Notes under the pieces: generated by a model
What the model was told of the DNA's origin: nothing
Databases searched by the model: none
What the model saw: the letters and a program-made list of their open reading frames with translations, nothing else
Position numbers and translations under genes: made by a program
Shown: piece after piece, positions 52,951 through 62,642 of the stretch
Numbering within the stretch: position 1 is the stretch's first letter
Layout: every line of letters starts with the position of its first letter
Source of the DNA: Methylomicrobium lacus_A
GTDB lineage: Bacteria; Pseudomonadota; Gammaproteobacteria; Methylococcales; Methylomonadaceae
Assembly (NCBI RefSeq): GCF_041897535.1
Contig: NZ_CP169217.1
Coordinates: 3,286,001 to 3,350,000 of the forward strand
DNA length: 64,000 nt
Direction: 5' to 3'

Positions 52951-52985
52951 GCCCGTCCCCTTTTCTCTATTAATCGAGCTTTTTG

Positions 52986-54263
52986 ATGTCTTTTGAACAA
53001 CTCGGCCTTGCCGCGCCGCTTCTCAAAGCGGTCGCGGAACAGGGCTATCTGACCCCGACCCCGATCCAACAGCAAACGATCCCCTTGATTCTCGACGGCC
53101 GGGACGTACTGGCCGGCGCGCAAACCGGCACCGGCAAGACCGCCAGCTTCACGCTGCCGCTGTTGCAGCTTTTGGCCGAATCCGATATTAAACCGCAAAA
53201 ACCGCGCAAGATCCGTGCGCTGATTCTGGCACCGACCCGCGAACTGGCTGCGCAGGTCTATGACAGCGTCAGGGCCTACGGCAAGCATTTGCCGTTATTC
53301 GCCGAAGTGATCGTCGGCGGCGTCAGCATCAACGGCCAGATCCGCAGCCTGCAAAGGGGCTGCGACATCGTCGTCGCGACGCCGGGGCGCTTGCTCGATC
53401 ATCTGCTGCAAAGACACATCGACCTGTCGCATCTGCAAATGTTGGTGCTCGACGAGGCCGACCGGATGCTCGACATGGGTTTCCTGCCGGACATCCGCAG
53501 GATCATCGGCCACTTGCCGAAACAGAAGCAAAGCCTGCTGTTTTCGGCGACCTTTCCGGAGGAGATCAAGGGGCTCGCGAAGCAGTTGCTGCATGAACCG
53601 GCCGAGGTGTCGGTCGCGCCGCACAATACGACCGCGGACAATATCAAGGAGCTGTGCTACGGCATCGGCAAGGAATACAAGCGCGAGCTCTTGTCTTATC
53701 TGATCGGCAGCAACAACTGGAAACAGGTGCTGATCTTCGTGCGCACCAAGCACGGCGCGGACCGGCTCGAAAAGCAGTTGATCAAGGACGGCATCCGCAC
53801 CGCCGCGCTGCACGGCGACAAATCGCAGGGCGCGCGGACAAGGGCCCTCGAACAGTTCAAGGCCGGCCAGGTCGCCGCCCTCGTCGCGACCGACATCGCC
53901 GCGCGCGGTCTCGACATCGACGACTTGCCGCATGTGATCAATTTCGATCTGCCGCAGGTGCCGGAAGACTACATTCACCGGATCGGCCGCACCGGCCGCG
54001 CGGGCGCGAACGGCGAGGCGATTTCGCTGGTTTGTCCGGAGGAAGCCTATCAGCTTGCCCAGATCGAAAAACTGCTCGGACGCGAACTGCCCAGGGTTGC
54101 CGACACCGGTTATGAACCGGTATCGCTGAAAGTAGAGAATCGTTCGAATCCGAAGGCGCCCAAGAATCCGTCCGGCAAAAAAGATTACCGGCACCACAAG
54201 AAAACGCCGAATCGCGGCGGCAAGCCGGCGGGCAAACCGCCGCGGCGCGCTCCGGCCAAGTAG
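52986..54263 (+). CDS. rhlE: DEAD-box RNA helicase RhlE-like
   Basis: 425 residues. AQTGTGKTASFTLP (Walker A), PTRELAAQV, VLDEADRMLDMGF (DEAD), FSATFPEEI, VATDIAARGLDI and HRIGRTGRAG, with a short basic tail (PSGKKDYRHHKKTPNRGG). The RhlE subgroup unwinds RNA in ribosome assembly and decay. Follows moaA closely but shares no pathway. Confidence 0.92.
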   Translation: MSFEQLGLAAPLLKAVAEQGYLTPTPIQQQTIPLILDGRDVLAGAQTGTGKTASFTLPLLQLLAESDIKPQKPRKIRALILAPTRELAAQVYDSVRAYGKHLPLFAEVIVGGVSINGQIRSLQRGCDIVVATPGRLLDHLLQRHIDLSHLQMLVLDEADRMLDMGFLPDIRRIIGHLPKQKQSLLFSATFPEEIKGLAKQLLHEPAEVSVAPHNTTADNIKELCYGIGKEYKRELLSYLIGSNNWKQVLIFVRTKHGADRLEKQLIKDGIRTAALHGDKSQGARTRALEQFKAGQVAALVATDIAARGLDIDDLPHVINFDLPQVPEDYIHRIGRTGRAGANGEAISLVCPEEAYQLAQIEKLLGRELPRVADTGYEPVSLKVENRSNPKAPKNPSGKKDYRHHKKTPNRGGKPAGKPPRRAPAK

Positions 54264-54318
54264 CGGGGCAGGGCGGGGAAGTCGCGTTCTCGTCCCCGCC
54301 AAAGGCCTGCATTTCATC

Positions 54319-54348
54319 TTGATCTTTCCGAAAGCAAGTTGCTATGCT
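54319..54348 (+). promoter_or_regulatory. possible sigma-70 promoter
   Basis: TTGATC (54319-54324), 18 bases, TATGCT (54343-54348), ahead of the TPR gene. Confidence 0.4.
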
Positions 54349-54384
54349 ATCGGAATTTAATAACTATTACCGAGGAGCCAACTG

Positions 54385-55077
54385 ATGTCGATTTTGAATT
54401 CGCTAACCAAGCGCTCGCGCCTGAATTCCGCAATCAAGCAAACCAAGGAAGCCCGCAAGAGCGAAGGCAGCAAAGCGGAGTATCTGTTCAAGAAAGTCTA
54501 TGAAGACTATGCCGACATCGTGCATGACGATCCGTTGCGGGCGGAAGCCCTTTATAATTGGGGGAATGCGTTATTTCTCCAAGCCAATACCAAGACCGGC
54601 GAAGAGTCTCTGGCTCTTTACCGCGATGCGATTTTGAAATTCGCCTTTTGTCTGACGCTGGACCCGAATTATCTGGCGGCCGCGATCGACGGCGGCGTTT
54701 GCTATATGGATATGGCGAGGCTGCAAAACGCGGCGAAAAACTCCGAACTGTATGTGAAGGCGCAACACGAATTCGAAATAGCCAATTCGATTCAGGCCGG
54801 CGCGGCCTCCTACAACCTCGCCTGCATCCATGCGTTGCGCGGAGAGGGCGAGGCTTGCCTGAAAGCCCTGGAAACATCACGCGACAAGGGCTACCTGCCC
54901 GAGACGCAAAGCATCGCGAGCGATCCGGACATGGCGAGCGTGCAGAACCAGGCCTGGTTTGTCGAGTTTTTGGAATCCCGGACTAAGAAGCCGGAAGAAG
55001 CGGCTCAGCCGGCAGAAGAAACGGTTGCCGATGAGGCGTCTGAAACGGAAGAAGACAAAACTTCAGCCGACGCTTGA
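54385..55077 (+). CDS. TPR-repeat protein
   Basis: 230 residues. Helical repeats from about 30 to 180 (PLRAEALYNWGNALFLQA, PNYLAAAIDGGVCYMDMARLQ, AASYNLACIHALRGE) fit TPR motifs. The tail from about 195 is acidic (EEAAQPAEETVADEASETEEDK) and probably disordered. Likely a protein-binding scaffold; partner unknown. AGGAG precedes the ATG. Confidence 0.75.
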   Translation: MSILNSLTKRSRLNSAIKQTKEARKSEGSKAEYLFKKVYEDYADIVHDDPLRAEALYNWGNALFLQANTKTGEESLALYRDAILKFAFCLTLDPNYLAAAIDGGVCYMDMARLQNAAKNSELYVKAQHEFEIANSIQAGAASYNLACIHALRGEGEACLKALETSRDKGYLPETQSIASDPDMASVQNQAWFVEFLESRTKKPEEAAQPAEETVADEASETEEDKTSADA

Positions 55078-55226
55078 AAGAGCGGGGGCAAATCGCTTAC
55101 TGTCGACATCACTTGCGGGGGCAGGTTTTGCAATGGCAATAGATGCTAAATTATTGCTTGGCTTCAAGACCTGGCCCCGATCATTCCGCGCAATTTAACC
55201 AAATGCGCCTGTAACGGCTGAACCCA

Positions 55227-55484
55227 TTAAATCAGCTCGCCACCCACTGGATCAGAATTGAGCCATTCGGCGTCCTCAGCAGACATGGCTGCCGTTGTGT
55301 CGCATTGGGCGAGCAACTCATCAAGCGTGTATTTACGCTTGGGTTTGGGATCGATAATAATCCGGCCGCGATCTATTTCCATGGCTACTTGGGAGCCGAC
55401 TTTGATATGTAATTGGTCAAGAAATGCGCGCGGCAAGGCTAACATTATTGAACCTCCCACCTTTCTAACTGTTGTGGTATGCAT
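55227..55484 (-). CDS. MazE/AbrB-type antitoxin without its toxin
   Basis: 85 residues. A SpoVT/AbrB-like DNA-binding front (VRKVGGSIMLALPRAFLDQLHIKVGSQVAMEIDRG) and a toxin-binding tail (YTLDELLAQCD...EDAEWLNSDPVGGELI) as in MazE partners of MazF/ChpB toxins. In normal pairs the toxin gene starts at or just past the antitoxin stop. Here the following minus-strand bases give only a 10-codon frame before a stop, with no MazF motif. Confidence 0.8.
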   Translation of the reverse strand: MHTTTVRKVGGSIMLALPRAFLDQLHIKVGSQVAMEIDRGRIIIDPKPKRKYTLDELLAQCDTTAAMSAEDAEWLNSDPVGGELI

Positions 55485-55734
55485 GAAATCGCCCTCAGAT
55501 AACCTGGGTTATATTTTTGTATAACTGTAACAGTTGACACCGGACCATTCAAAGAAAATCCCAAAAATTTTAACTAAAACAGGTTCTGGCTTTTTAGTCG
55601 GTACCTTAACAGTAGCTACTACGCGGCTTCCATGTTGATTAGCTAAAAATTGGTCAAAGCCAAAAACAAAGATTTTTACCCGCAGGTGTCGCGCCGTTTT
55701 GCAATCGTTTGCAAACGGCTGGATAGGCTATCCG

Positions 55735-57006
55735 TCAAGCCGCAGCCACGGCGTGCTGAATCAGCCCCATTTGATAGAGCCGGTTCAAATCGATGCCGTA
55801 GGTTTCCGGTCTGACGATTTGCTTGATCGTATAAGGTTTTCCGCTGGCATCCAGATCGAGTTTCGCCAAGTCTATTATGCGCGGGCTTCGCGGCTTTTTG
55901 TTTTCGTTCAGCAACAGGATGATTTTCGGCCTGATTTTAAGCTTCGGATTCACTTCGACGACGATGGCGACTTCTCCGTTATTCATTTCCACAACGCTGC
56001 CGGGCGGGTAGATGCCAAGGCATTGAATAAACTTATAGATTAATCCCGAATCCAGATGTGTGCCGCCAGCCTTGAGCATGGTATTGATCGTATCCATATG
56101 CGTTCGCCCCTTTTGGTAGATACGGTCACTCGTCATCGCGTCATACATATCGACGATGGCTACCATGCGCGTATAAGGCGTGATCTGCTCGGAGTTCAGC
56201 TTTCTCGGATAGCCCGTGCCGTCCAATTTCTCATGATGGCAATAGGCCACATCGATCGCGCCCGCATACATGTCGGAACTCGACATCAATAGCTTCCAGC
56301 CTAATTCGGCGTGGCTCTGCATGATATTGCGTTCGGCAGGGGTCAGTTTGCCCGGTTTATTCAAAATCGGCAGCGGCACGCGCATTTTACCCATGTCGTG
56401 CATCATGCCGCACAGGCCGAGATGATTCAATTCCTGGACCGAAAGGTTCAGATGCCTGCCGAGCGCAATGGCCAGTATGCAAACATTCATACTGTGCTGA
56501 GAAGTATACAGATCCTTATTTTTAAGCTGGGTCATCCATAACAAGGCATCCGGCGACTGCAAAATGCTGTTTACGCATTCCGCGACGAACTTTTCCGCAA
56601 TTTGAACGTTGATGCTGTTGCCGAGCTGGACTTCATCCATGAAGCTTTTGATCAGATGGCTGGCCTTTCGGTAGGTAGTGCCCGCCCGCTCGATTTCCTG
56701 TTCAAAACTAGCGTTCTTCTTCGGCGGTGTACGGCTTTCCAGCCAGCCCTTGCTATAAGGCGTACCGGGTGATTCGCGGATTAAATTGTTTTGTTTGATG
56801 ACATCGATAAATACATAGTCGCAGTGCTGCTGAACGGCATCGATGTCGGCCTGATTTTTTAACTCGAAGCCTTGAAACAAAAAAGGCGTCTCCAGCCACG
56901 GCCGATCGAGCTTTGATACATACATTCCTACCCGGAGGTCACTCGCCTGTATTTTCAGTAAAGAGCTCTGGGTATCTAGAAAAATATTATCATCGTCGTC
57001 AAACAT
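55735..57006 (-). CDS. HD-GYP cyclic-di-GMP phosphodiesterase with DUF3391 domain
   Basis: 423 residues. The N-terminal ~130 residues (IQASDLRVGMYVSKLDRPWLETPFLFQGFEL) are a DUF3391 domain. The HD-GYP domain has MHDMGKMRVP near 202 and HHEKLDGTGYPRKL near 258, then VAIVDMYDAMTSDR. The catalytic residues for c-di-GMP hydrolysis are intact. Confidence 0.92.
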   Translation of the reverse strand: MFDDDDNIFLDTQSSLLKIQASDLRVGMYVSKLDRPWLETPFLFQGFELKNQADIDAVQQHCDYVFIDVIKQNNLIRESPGTPYSKGWLESRTPPKKNASFEQEIERAGTTYRKASHLIKSFMDEVQLGNSINVQIAEKFVAECVNSILQSPDALLWMTQLKNKDLYTSQHSMNVCILAIALGRHLNLSVQELNHLGLCGMMHDMGKMRVPLPILNKPGKLTPAERNIMQSHAELGWKLLMSSSDMYAGAIDVAYCHHEKLDGTGYPRKLNSEQITPYTRMVAIVDMYDAMTSDRIYQKGRTHMDTINTMLKAGGTHLDSGLIYKFIQCLGIYPPGSVVEMNNGEVAIVVEVNPKLKIRPKIILLLNENKKPRSPRIIDLAKLDLDASGKPYTIKQIVRPETYGIDLNRLYQMGLIQHAVAAA

Positions 57007-57436
57007 AATGGACTCGTTTCAAACTGTGTGATCGATGCAGGAAAAAGACGCATTTAGCCTTAATAGCCTAGCGCTATACACAACTATCGTCATACCTGGC
57101 TGGAAGCTGGCTTCCAGGGCCAAGGGCGACGAGCTTAAAACCCTCTTGTTGCCTCGGCAACGGCGCTGTCCAGAGACCCCCCACGTGGTGGCGCGCTTCT
57201 GACCGCTGTTCCGTATGCGATTCTACCTCCCACCTCCTTGTGGCCGCATCTTCTGCTTCCTTACAGTCGTGGATTCCGGCATCCGGAGGAAGTATATAAG
57301 AATAGTCCTTAAACGAGCATCCTACCCGACTCTCTTGAATGATAAAAAATTTTCACAACCGAATCCTTAACGGTTCGTTTATCCGGACTCTCTGCGGCGT
57401 ATTCTATAGATCGATTTGCAAGGAGCCGGTGGGCAT
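57007..57436. other. intergenic stretch with one hairpin
   Basis: 430 bases between the minus-strand HD-GYP gene and a minus-strand dehydrogenase. No gene seen. CTGGAAG-CTGG-CTTCCAG (57100-57117) forms a hairpin; the rest looks like leader and spacer. I recognise no riboswitch. Confidence 0.5.
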
Positions 57437-58300
57437 TCATCGGCGATCATTTTTTTTCAGACGATACATCGCCGAAATATCCTCATCACCGTAACCTTCG
57501 GCCATCAGCCGTTCATAATCCCTGACCGACATGTCGCTGAGCGGAATTTCGACGCCGACTTCGGCCGCCATTGCCTGACAGATTTTCAGATCCTTGTGAT
57601 GCAGGGCGAGCTTGAAGCCGGGCTTGAAAATGCCCTGCGTCATCGTCAGGCCGCGCTTGTCCAGAAACCAGTTGCCGGCCGCGCCGCCTCCGATCACCTC
57701 GATCACCTTGTCCATCGGCAGGTCTTGTGCTTCGGCGAAGGCCAGGGCCTCGGTGACCGCCTCGTTAATGCCCGCGCACATGATCTGATTGACCGCCTTG
57801 GTCGCCTGGCCGGCACCGGTCGGCCCCATGTAGAGTATCCGCGTCGCCATTGCCGAGAGTACCGGCTTTGCTTTTTCGAACACGGCTTGATCGCCGCCTA
57901 TCATCATCGCCAGCGTGCCGTTCTTCGCGCCTTCGACACCGCCCGACACCGGCGCATCGAGAAAGAACGCCTGCTGCTCGGCCAGCCTGCGGGCGGCTTC
58001 TTGTGCGGTGCGGCGGCTGACGGTCGACATATCGACCACGATCGTTCCGGGCCTGACCGTTTGCCGTATCGCGTCGACGACCGCGAGCACATCCGGGTCG
58101 GCCGAGACGCAAAGCAAAACGACATCAACCGCGCCGGCCAGGTCCGCAATGCTGCTGAACGCGGTGACTCCGAGTATTTCCGCGAGCGCTTCGGCGGTCG
58201 CCGGGGTACGATTGTAAACGCCCGTCAAAAAATCGGCCTTGGCCAGATTCCGGGCCATGCCCGCGCCCATGCCGCCGAGTCCGATCATGCCTGCTCTCAT
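57437..58300 (-). CDS. beta-hydroxyacid dehydrogenase (3-HIBDH/GLYR family)
   Basis: 287 residues. NAD(P) motif GMIGLGGMGAGMARNL, substrate motif FLDAPVSGGVEGAKNGTL, catalytic Lys in GAGQATKAVNQIM, and cofactor-side GFKLALHHKDLKI. The family covers 3-hydroxyisobutyrate dehydrogenase, tartronate semialdehyde reductase and glyoxylate/succinic-semialdehyde reductases; which applies is not clear. Overlaps the speA stop by 4 bases, so cotranscribed with it. Confidence 0.88.
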   Translation of the reverse strand: MRAGMIGLGGMGAGMARNLAKADFLTGVYNRTPATAEALAEILGVTAFSSIADLAGAVDVVLLCVSADPDVLAVVDAIRQTVRPGTIVVDMSTVSRRTAQEAARRLAEQQAFFLDAPVSGGVEGAKNGTLAMMIGGDQAVFEKAKPVLSAMATRILYMGPTGAGQATKAVNQIMCAGINEAVTEALAFAEAQDLPMDKVIEVIGGGAAGNWFLDKRGLTMTQGIFKPGFKLALHHKDLKICQAMAAEVGVEIPLSDMSVRDYERLMAEGYGDEDISAMYRLKKNDRR

Positions 58301-60135
58301 GCTTTCTCCAGATAGGTGTAGGAGGTCAAGCCGGCGCTGAGTTCCTGTTCGTAAGCGCGCCGTTCCTGTTCGCCGAGCCCGCTGGCGGCCAGTTTGTCGC
58401 GGTAGGCGTCCTTCAATTCCTCGGGGCTGATATGCACGTAATCGAGCAGGTCGGACACATGCTCGCCTTCCTGCAAATCGAAAAAATGATAGCCGTGTTC
58501 GTCCAGCTCGATATTGATCGAGTGGGTGTCGCCGAACAGGTTGTGCATGTCGCCGAGGATTTCCTGGTAGGCGCCGACCATGAAGAAGCCGATCAGGTAA
58601 GGCTCGCGGCTGTCGATCCGGTGCACCGGCAGCGTTTTTTCTATGTTCTGGCCGTCGATATACTGGTCGATGCGGCCGTCCGAATCGCAGGTCAAGTCCT
58701 GTAATACCGCGCGCCGGGTCGGTTCTTCATCGAGTCGATGAATCGGCATGATCGGGAAGATCTGGTCGATGCCCCAGATGTCCGGCATCGACTGAAACAG
58801 CGAAAAGTTGCAGAACACCTTGTCGGCCAGTTTTTCGTTCAATTCCTGCAAAATCGCCTCTTCGCTCTGCGTGTTCGGATTCAGCCGGTGCTGCAATTGC
58901 CGGCACAGCAGCGCGTAGGCGTTTTCGGCATTGGCGAGGCCTTCGATGTCGAGTTTGTCCTGCGCAAAGCGCGCGCGCGCTTCCGCGAGCTCGAACTGCG
59001 CGTCATGGTACAGTTCGACCGGATTGATGCGCTCCGCCAGGGCCGGCGGCTCGCCGTCCCGGTAAGGCGACTCAATGTCGGTCACGTTGGTGATCAAGAC
59101 CGCATGATGGGCGGTGATTGCGCGTCCCGACTCGGTGATGATGTCAGGCTCTGGCGCCTGTTTTTCCGCGCAAATCTCGGAGAAGCTGCGCACGATGTTC
59201 TGCGCGTATTCGTCGACGCTGTAATTCATCGAGGATTCGCGCCGCGACCGGCTGCCGTCATAATCGACGCCGAGGCCGCCGCCCGCATCGACGATGCGGA
59301 TCGGCGCGCCGAGGCGGCGCAGTTCGACATAGAACTGGCCGGCTTCCTTCAACGCGACTTTGATGTCGTGGATGTTCGCGATCTGCGAGCCCATGTGAAA
59401 ATGCATCAGTTTCAGCGAATCGAGCAGATCGGCCTGTTTCAGGCCTTTGACCAATTGCAGGAGTTCGTGCGCGTGCAGGCCGAATTTGGATTTTTCGCCG
59501 CCGCTGTTTTGCCATTTGCCGGCGCTGATGCTCGACAATCTGACGCGCACGCCGATATTCGGCTTGATGTTCAGTTTGCGCGATTCTTCGATGATCAATT
59601 CCAGTTCGATCGGCTTTTCGATCACCAGATACAGATCGAGGCCCATTTTCTGTCCGATCAATGCGAGGCGGATATAGGCTCTGTCCTTGTAACCGTTGCA
59701 GACCACCACTTTTTGATTCGACAAGGCCATGATCGCCAGGAGTTCCGGTTTGCTGCCGGCTTCGAGGCCGATGTGATCGGCCTTCAGGATGCCCTCGACG
59801 ACCTGGCGCTGCTGATTGACCTTGATCGGATATACCGGCGTGTAACGGCCCTGGTAGTCGTATTTCGCACAGGCTTTCTCGAACGCCCGGTTCAGCCGGT
59901 TGACCTTGTCCTTCAGTATGTCGGTGAAGCGCACCAGCACCGGCAGCGACAGGTTTTTTTCATGCAGCGAGTGGGCGATTTCGTATAAATCCAGCTCCAC
60001 GTTCTGGTCGGAACTCGGCTTCACGCTGACATGCCCCGCCGCGTTGATCGTAAAATAACCGTCTCCCCAGCTGTCGATCGCATAGGTTTCCGCGGAATCG
60101 CGGAGGGTCCAGTATGGGTAAGCAGTCGAATTCAA
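58297..60135 (-). CDS. speA: biosynthetic arginine decarboxylase
   Basis: 612 residues. PLP-binding YPIKVNQQRQVVE near residue 98, GLEAGSKPELLAI, GGGLGVDYDGSRS and a C-terminal domain typical of SpeA. It makes agmatine, feeding polyamine synthesis with the divergent speE. The start is a TTG at 60135, supported by GGAG seven bases upstream; no better ATG lies nearby. Confidence 0.93.
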   Translation of the reverse strand: MNSTAYPYWTLRDSAETYAIDSWGDGYFTINAAGHVSVKPSSDQNVELDLYEIAHSLHEKNLSLPVLVRFTDILKDKVNRLNRAFEKACAKYDYQGRYTPVYPIKVNQQRQVVEGILKADHIGLEAGSKPELLAIMALSNQKVVVCNGYKDRAYIRLALIGQKMGLDLYLVIEKPIELELIIEESRKLNIKPNIGVRVRLSSISAGKWQNSGGEKSKFGLHAHELLQLVKGLKQADLLDSLKLMHFHMGSQIANIHDIKVALKEAGQFYVELRRLGAPIRIVDAGGGLGVDYDGSRSRRESSMNYSVDEYAQNIVRSFSEICAEKQAPEPDIITESGRAITAHHAVLITNVTDIESPYRDGEPPALAERINPVELYHDAQFELAEARARFAQDKLDIEGLANAENAYALLCRQLQHRLNPNTQSEEAILQELNEKLADKVFCNFSLFQSMPDIWGIDQIFPIMPIHRLDEEPTRRAVLQDLTCDSDGRIDQYIDGQNIEKTLPVHRIDSREPYLIGFFMVGAYQEILGDMHNLFGDTHSINIELDEHGYHFFDLQEGEHVSDLLDYVHISPEELKDAYRDKLAASGLGEQERRAYEQELSAGLTSYTYLEKA

Positions 60136-60150
60136 AGTTGATCTCCAAGA

Positions 60151-60180
60151 TGACGTATGTGCGGAATTCTAATATATAAT
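60151..60180 (+). promoter_or_regulatory. promoter before speE
   Basis: TATAAT at 60175-60180 with a weak -35 (TGACGT, 60151-60156; 18-base spacer) in the short speA-speE gap. Confidence 0.45.
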
Positions 60181-60218
60181 GCGTGCTATTTTACCCGTTT
60201 ATTCTTACAGGAACGCAA

Positions 60219-61070
60219 ATGATCAATCCCAACGAATGGTTTACCGAAGAAGCGCCCGGCGTCGCCTCGGCCTTTTCGCTGAAAATCAAGAAAAAGCTGC
60301 ACGAAGAGCAGTCGCCATTTCAACATTTGGAAATCTACGAAACTGAAAGCTTCGGCAACCTGATGGTGATCGACGGCTGCACGATGGTGTCGACGCGCGA
60401 CAACTTTTTTTATCATGAGATGATCAGTCACCCGGCGCTCTATACCCACCCCGATCCGAAACGGGTCTGGATCATCGGCGGCGGCGATTGCGGCACGTTG
60501 AGGGAAGTCTTGAAACATCCGTCGGTCGAAAAGGCGGTGCAGATCGACATCGACGAGCGCGTCACCCGCCTGGCCGAGATCTATTTCCCGGAACTGTGTG
60601 AGTCGAACAACGATCCGCGCGCGGATTTGAAATTCATCGACGGCATCCAATGGGTCAAGGACGCCGAGCCGAATTCGGTCGACATCATCATCGTCGACAG
60701 CACCGACCCGGCGGGTCCTGCCGAAGGCTTGTTCAGCGAGGCGTTTTACCGCGACTGCTTTAACTGTCTATCCGCAAACGGCATGGTCGTGCAGCAAAGC
60801 GAATCGGCGCTGTTTTACATGAAGCTGATCGGCGAAATGCGCGGCGCGATGCAGTCCGCAGGCTTTGCCCATTTGCAGACCCTGTTCTTCCCGCAATGCA
60901 TCTATCCGTCCGGCTGGTGGAGCGCGACGATCGCGGGCAAGAGCAGCCTGAAGCAGTTCCGCGAGCAGGACGCGGCGAGTAAGCCTTTCGATACGACTTT
61001 TTACAACGTCGATATGCACAAGGCCGCGTTGGCGCAGCCGGAGTTTTTCAAAAAGGCGTTCGGCGGCTGA
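60219..61070 (+). CDS. speE: spermidine synthase
   Basis: 283 residues. IIGGGDCGTLREVLKHPSV binds the aminopropyl donor, IIIVDSTDPAGPAEGLF is the catalytic Asp region. The ATG at 60219 (MINPNEWFTEEAPG) is preferred over one 36 bases earlier because the ribosome site AGGAACG precedes it. Confidence 0.94.
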   Translation: MINPNEWFTEEAPGVASAFSLKIKKKLHEEQSPFQHLEIYETESFGNLMVIDGCTMVSTRDNFFYHEMISHPALYTHPDPKRVWIIGGGDCGTLREVLKHPSVEKAVQIDIDERVTRLAEIYFPELCESNNDPRADLKFIDGIQWVKDAEPNSVDIIIVDSTDPAGPAEGLFSEAFYRDCFNCLSANGMVVQQSESALFYMKLIGEMRGAMQSAGFAHLQTLFFPQCIYPSGWWSATIAGKSSLKQFREQDAASKPFDTTFYNVDMHKAALAQPEFFKKAFGG

Positions 61071-61083
61071 GCGCTGATTTTTA

Positions 61084-61112
61084 TTGTCTAAACCTGCGTC
61101 TATACTTAAGAT
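61084..61112 (+). promoter_or_regulatory. promoter before ubiK
   Basis: TTGTCT (61084-61089), 17-base spacer, TAAGAT (61107-61112), about 95 bases upstream of ubiK. Confidence 0.5.
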
Positions 61113-61207
61113 AAGGCAGGGCGGGGTGGCCCCAGTTTCCCCGTTCTCATCCTCGGCGGTTTTCAGCCGCCCATTTCGCTACCGCGATATTCCTACGGAG
61201 TTTACCG

Positions 61208-61471
61208 ATGTTTTTTGATGCAAAGTCAATCGATGAAATTGCCAGCAAACTGGCCAATACCATTCCACCGGGTCTGAATCATATTAAAGAAGATCTCGAA
61301 AAGAACTTTCACGCGGTGCTGCAGGGTGCTTTGAGCAAACTGGACCTGGTTACCCGCGAAGAATTTGAAGTGCAAAAGCTGGTGCTGGCGAAAACCCGCG
61401 CGAACCTCGAAGCCTTGGAAAAACGCGTCGCCGCGCTCGAACAGCAGGTGCTGTCCAAGGAAGAGTTGTAA
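61208..61471 (+). CDS. ubiK: UbiK/BMFP-family accessory factor
   Basis: 87 residues. A helical N-terminus (IDEIASKLANTIPPGLNHIKEDLEKNF) and a C-terminal coiled coil (VTREEFEVQKLVLAKTRANLEALEKRVAALEQQV) match YqiC/UbiK, which trimerises, binds membranes and assists ubiquinone synthesis. Position before comM is common in gammaproteobacteria. Confidence 0.9.
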   Translation: MFFDAKSIDEIASKLANTIPPGLNHIKEDLEKNFHAVLQGALSKLDLVTREEFEVQKLVLAKTRANLEALEKRVAALEQQVLSKEEL

Positions 61472-61489
61472 GCGCGCAGGCCTCGCTCG

Positions 61490-62338
61490 ATGGCTCTAGC
61501 GGTCGTTTATAGCCGCGGGCGCACCGGTATCGAAGCGCCGCTGGTGATGGTCGAGGTCGATGTCGCGAACGGCCTGCCGGCGCTGAATATCGTTGGGTTG
61601 CCAGAAGCGGCGGTCAAGGAAAGCAAGGACAGGGTGCGCGGCGCCATTCAGAATTCGCGCTTCGAATTTCCGGCGCAGCGCATCACGGTCAATTTGGCGC
61701 CGGCCGATTTGCCGAAGGAAGGCGGGCGCTTTGATCTTGCGATCGCACTCGGCATTCTGGCGGCTTCCGGTCAAATTCCGGGCGCCAAGCTGCTGGAGTT
61801 CGAATGCATCGGCGAGCTTTCTCTCGGCGGCGAGCTGCGGCCGGTCAACGGCGTGTTGCCGGTTGCGATTCAGGTGCGCAACAATGCACGCAAGCTGATC
61901 CTGCCCAGGGACAACACCGCCGAGGCGGCGCTGGTCAAGGGCATCGAAATCATTCCGGCCGTGCATTTGCTCGAGGTGTGCGCGCATCTGGCCGGGCAGA
62001 AATCGATCGCGGCCGAGTTTGAGTGCAGCGCGCCCGAGCGGCCTAGCGATGATCTCGATTTTGCCGATGTGCACGGCCAGTATCACGTCAAACGCGCTTT
62101 CGAAATCGCCGCGGCCGGAGCGCACAATCTTCTGATGCTCGGCCCGCCCGGCACCGGCAAATCGATGCTGGCCTCGCGCCTCCCGACCATATTGCCGCTG
62201 CTGACCGAACAGCAGGCGCAGGAAACCGCCGCGATCGCCTCGGTCAGCGATCACGGACTCGATGTCGCGAACTGGCTGAGGCCGCCTTACCGTGCGCCGC
62301 ATCATACCGCCTCGGCTGCGGCGTTGGTCGGTGGCGGA
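61490..62338 (+). pseudogene. comM: comM 5' fragment, interrupted by a transposon
   Basis: 283 codons of the Mg-chelatase-like ATPase ComM/YifB, which promotes branch migration during natural transformation. The N-terminal domain (VYSRGRTGIEAPLVMVEVDVANGLP) and the Walker A GPPGTGKSMLASRL are present; the sequence runs normally to APHHTASAAALVGGG and stops being comM at base 62338. The full gene is about 500 codons, so the Walker B and C-terminal domain are missing. The leftover frame adds CHFS and ends at 62353. The 3' part is not within the window. Confidence 0.93.
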
Positions 62339-62384
62339 TGTCATTTTTCATAATAAGTGCGACATTTTCAAAATAGATGCGACA
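62339..62384 (+). mobile_element. end of a Tn7/Tn5053-like transposon in comM
   Basis: The insertion begins TGTCATTTTTCA at 62339, with two adjoining direct repeats of 20 bp: TTTTCATAATAAGTGCGACA (62345-62364) and TTTTCAAAATAGATGCGACA (62365-62384), 17 of 20 bases identical. TGT-ended termini with tandem ~20-bp transposase-binding repeats are typical of Tn7-like and Tn5053/Tn402-like elements, and comM is a known target of related islands in Acinetobacter. A possible 5-bp target duplication would be GCGGA (62334-62338). The far end and transposase genes lie outside the window. Confidence 0.75.
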
Positions 62385-62642
62385 AATATACCAACTTTTC
62401 CCCATCTAATTTAATGCTGTCCACTAAAATCGCCACCAGTTTCGGCACAAATTTATCCACCGATTCCAAATAAGATTACGTTAGTAGTGAATGTCAGCTT
62501 TTGATGAGACCAAATTGGTGCTATCGACCCAAGACAGTCGCTCTTCTACAAAACCGACATTGAACGTGAAACTTCAGCGAAAGGGAAAAAGCATAGCTTT
62601 TTGACGAGCCGCTGCAAGTACTTGTTGGGCACCATCACAGCA
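62385..62642. other. spacer inside the transposon end
   Basis: 258 bases with no gene recognised, AT-rich near the terminus. Part of the transposon's end region; a further, weaker repeat copy is possible but not clear. Confidence 0.4.

Noticed and set aside
57007..57436. Riboswitch or small RNA in the gap after the HD-GYP gene
   Set aside because: One hairpin only; none of the conserved blocks of known c-di-GMP or amino acid riboswitches could be found.
62479..62485. GTTAGTA resembling an attC end in the transposon spacer
   Set aside because: No R' partner or folded core nearby; a chance 7-mer.
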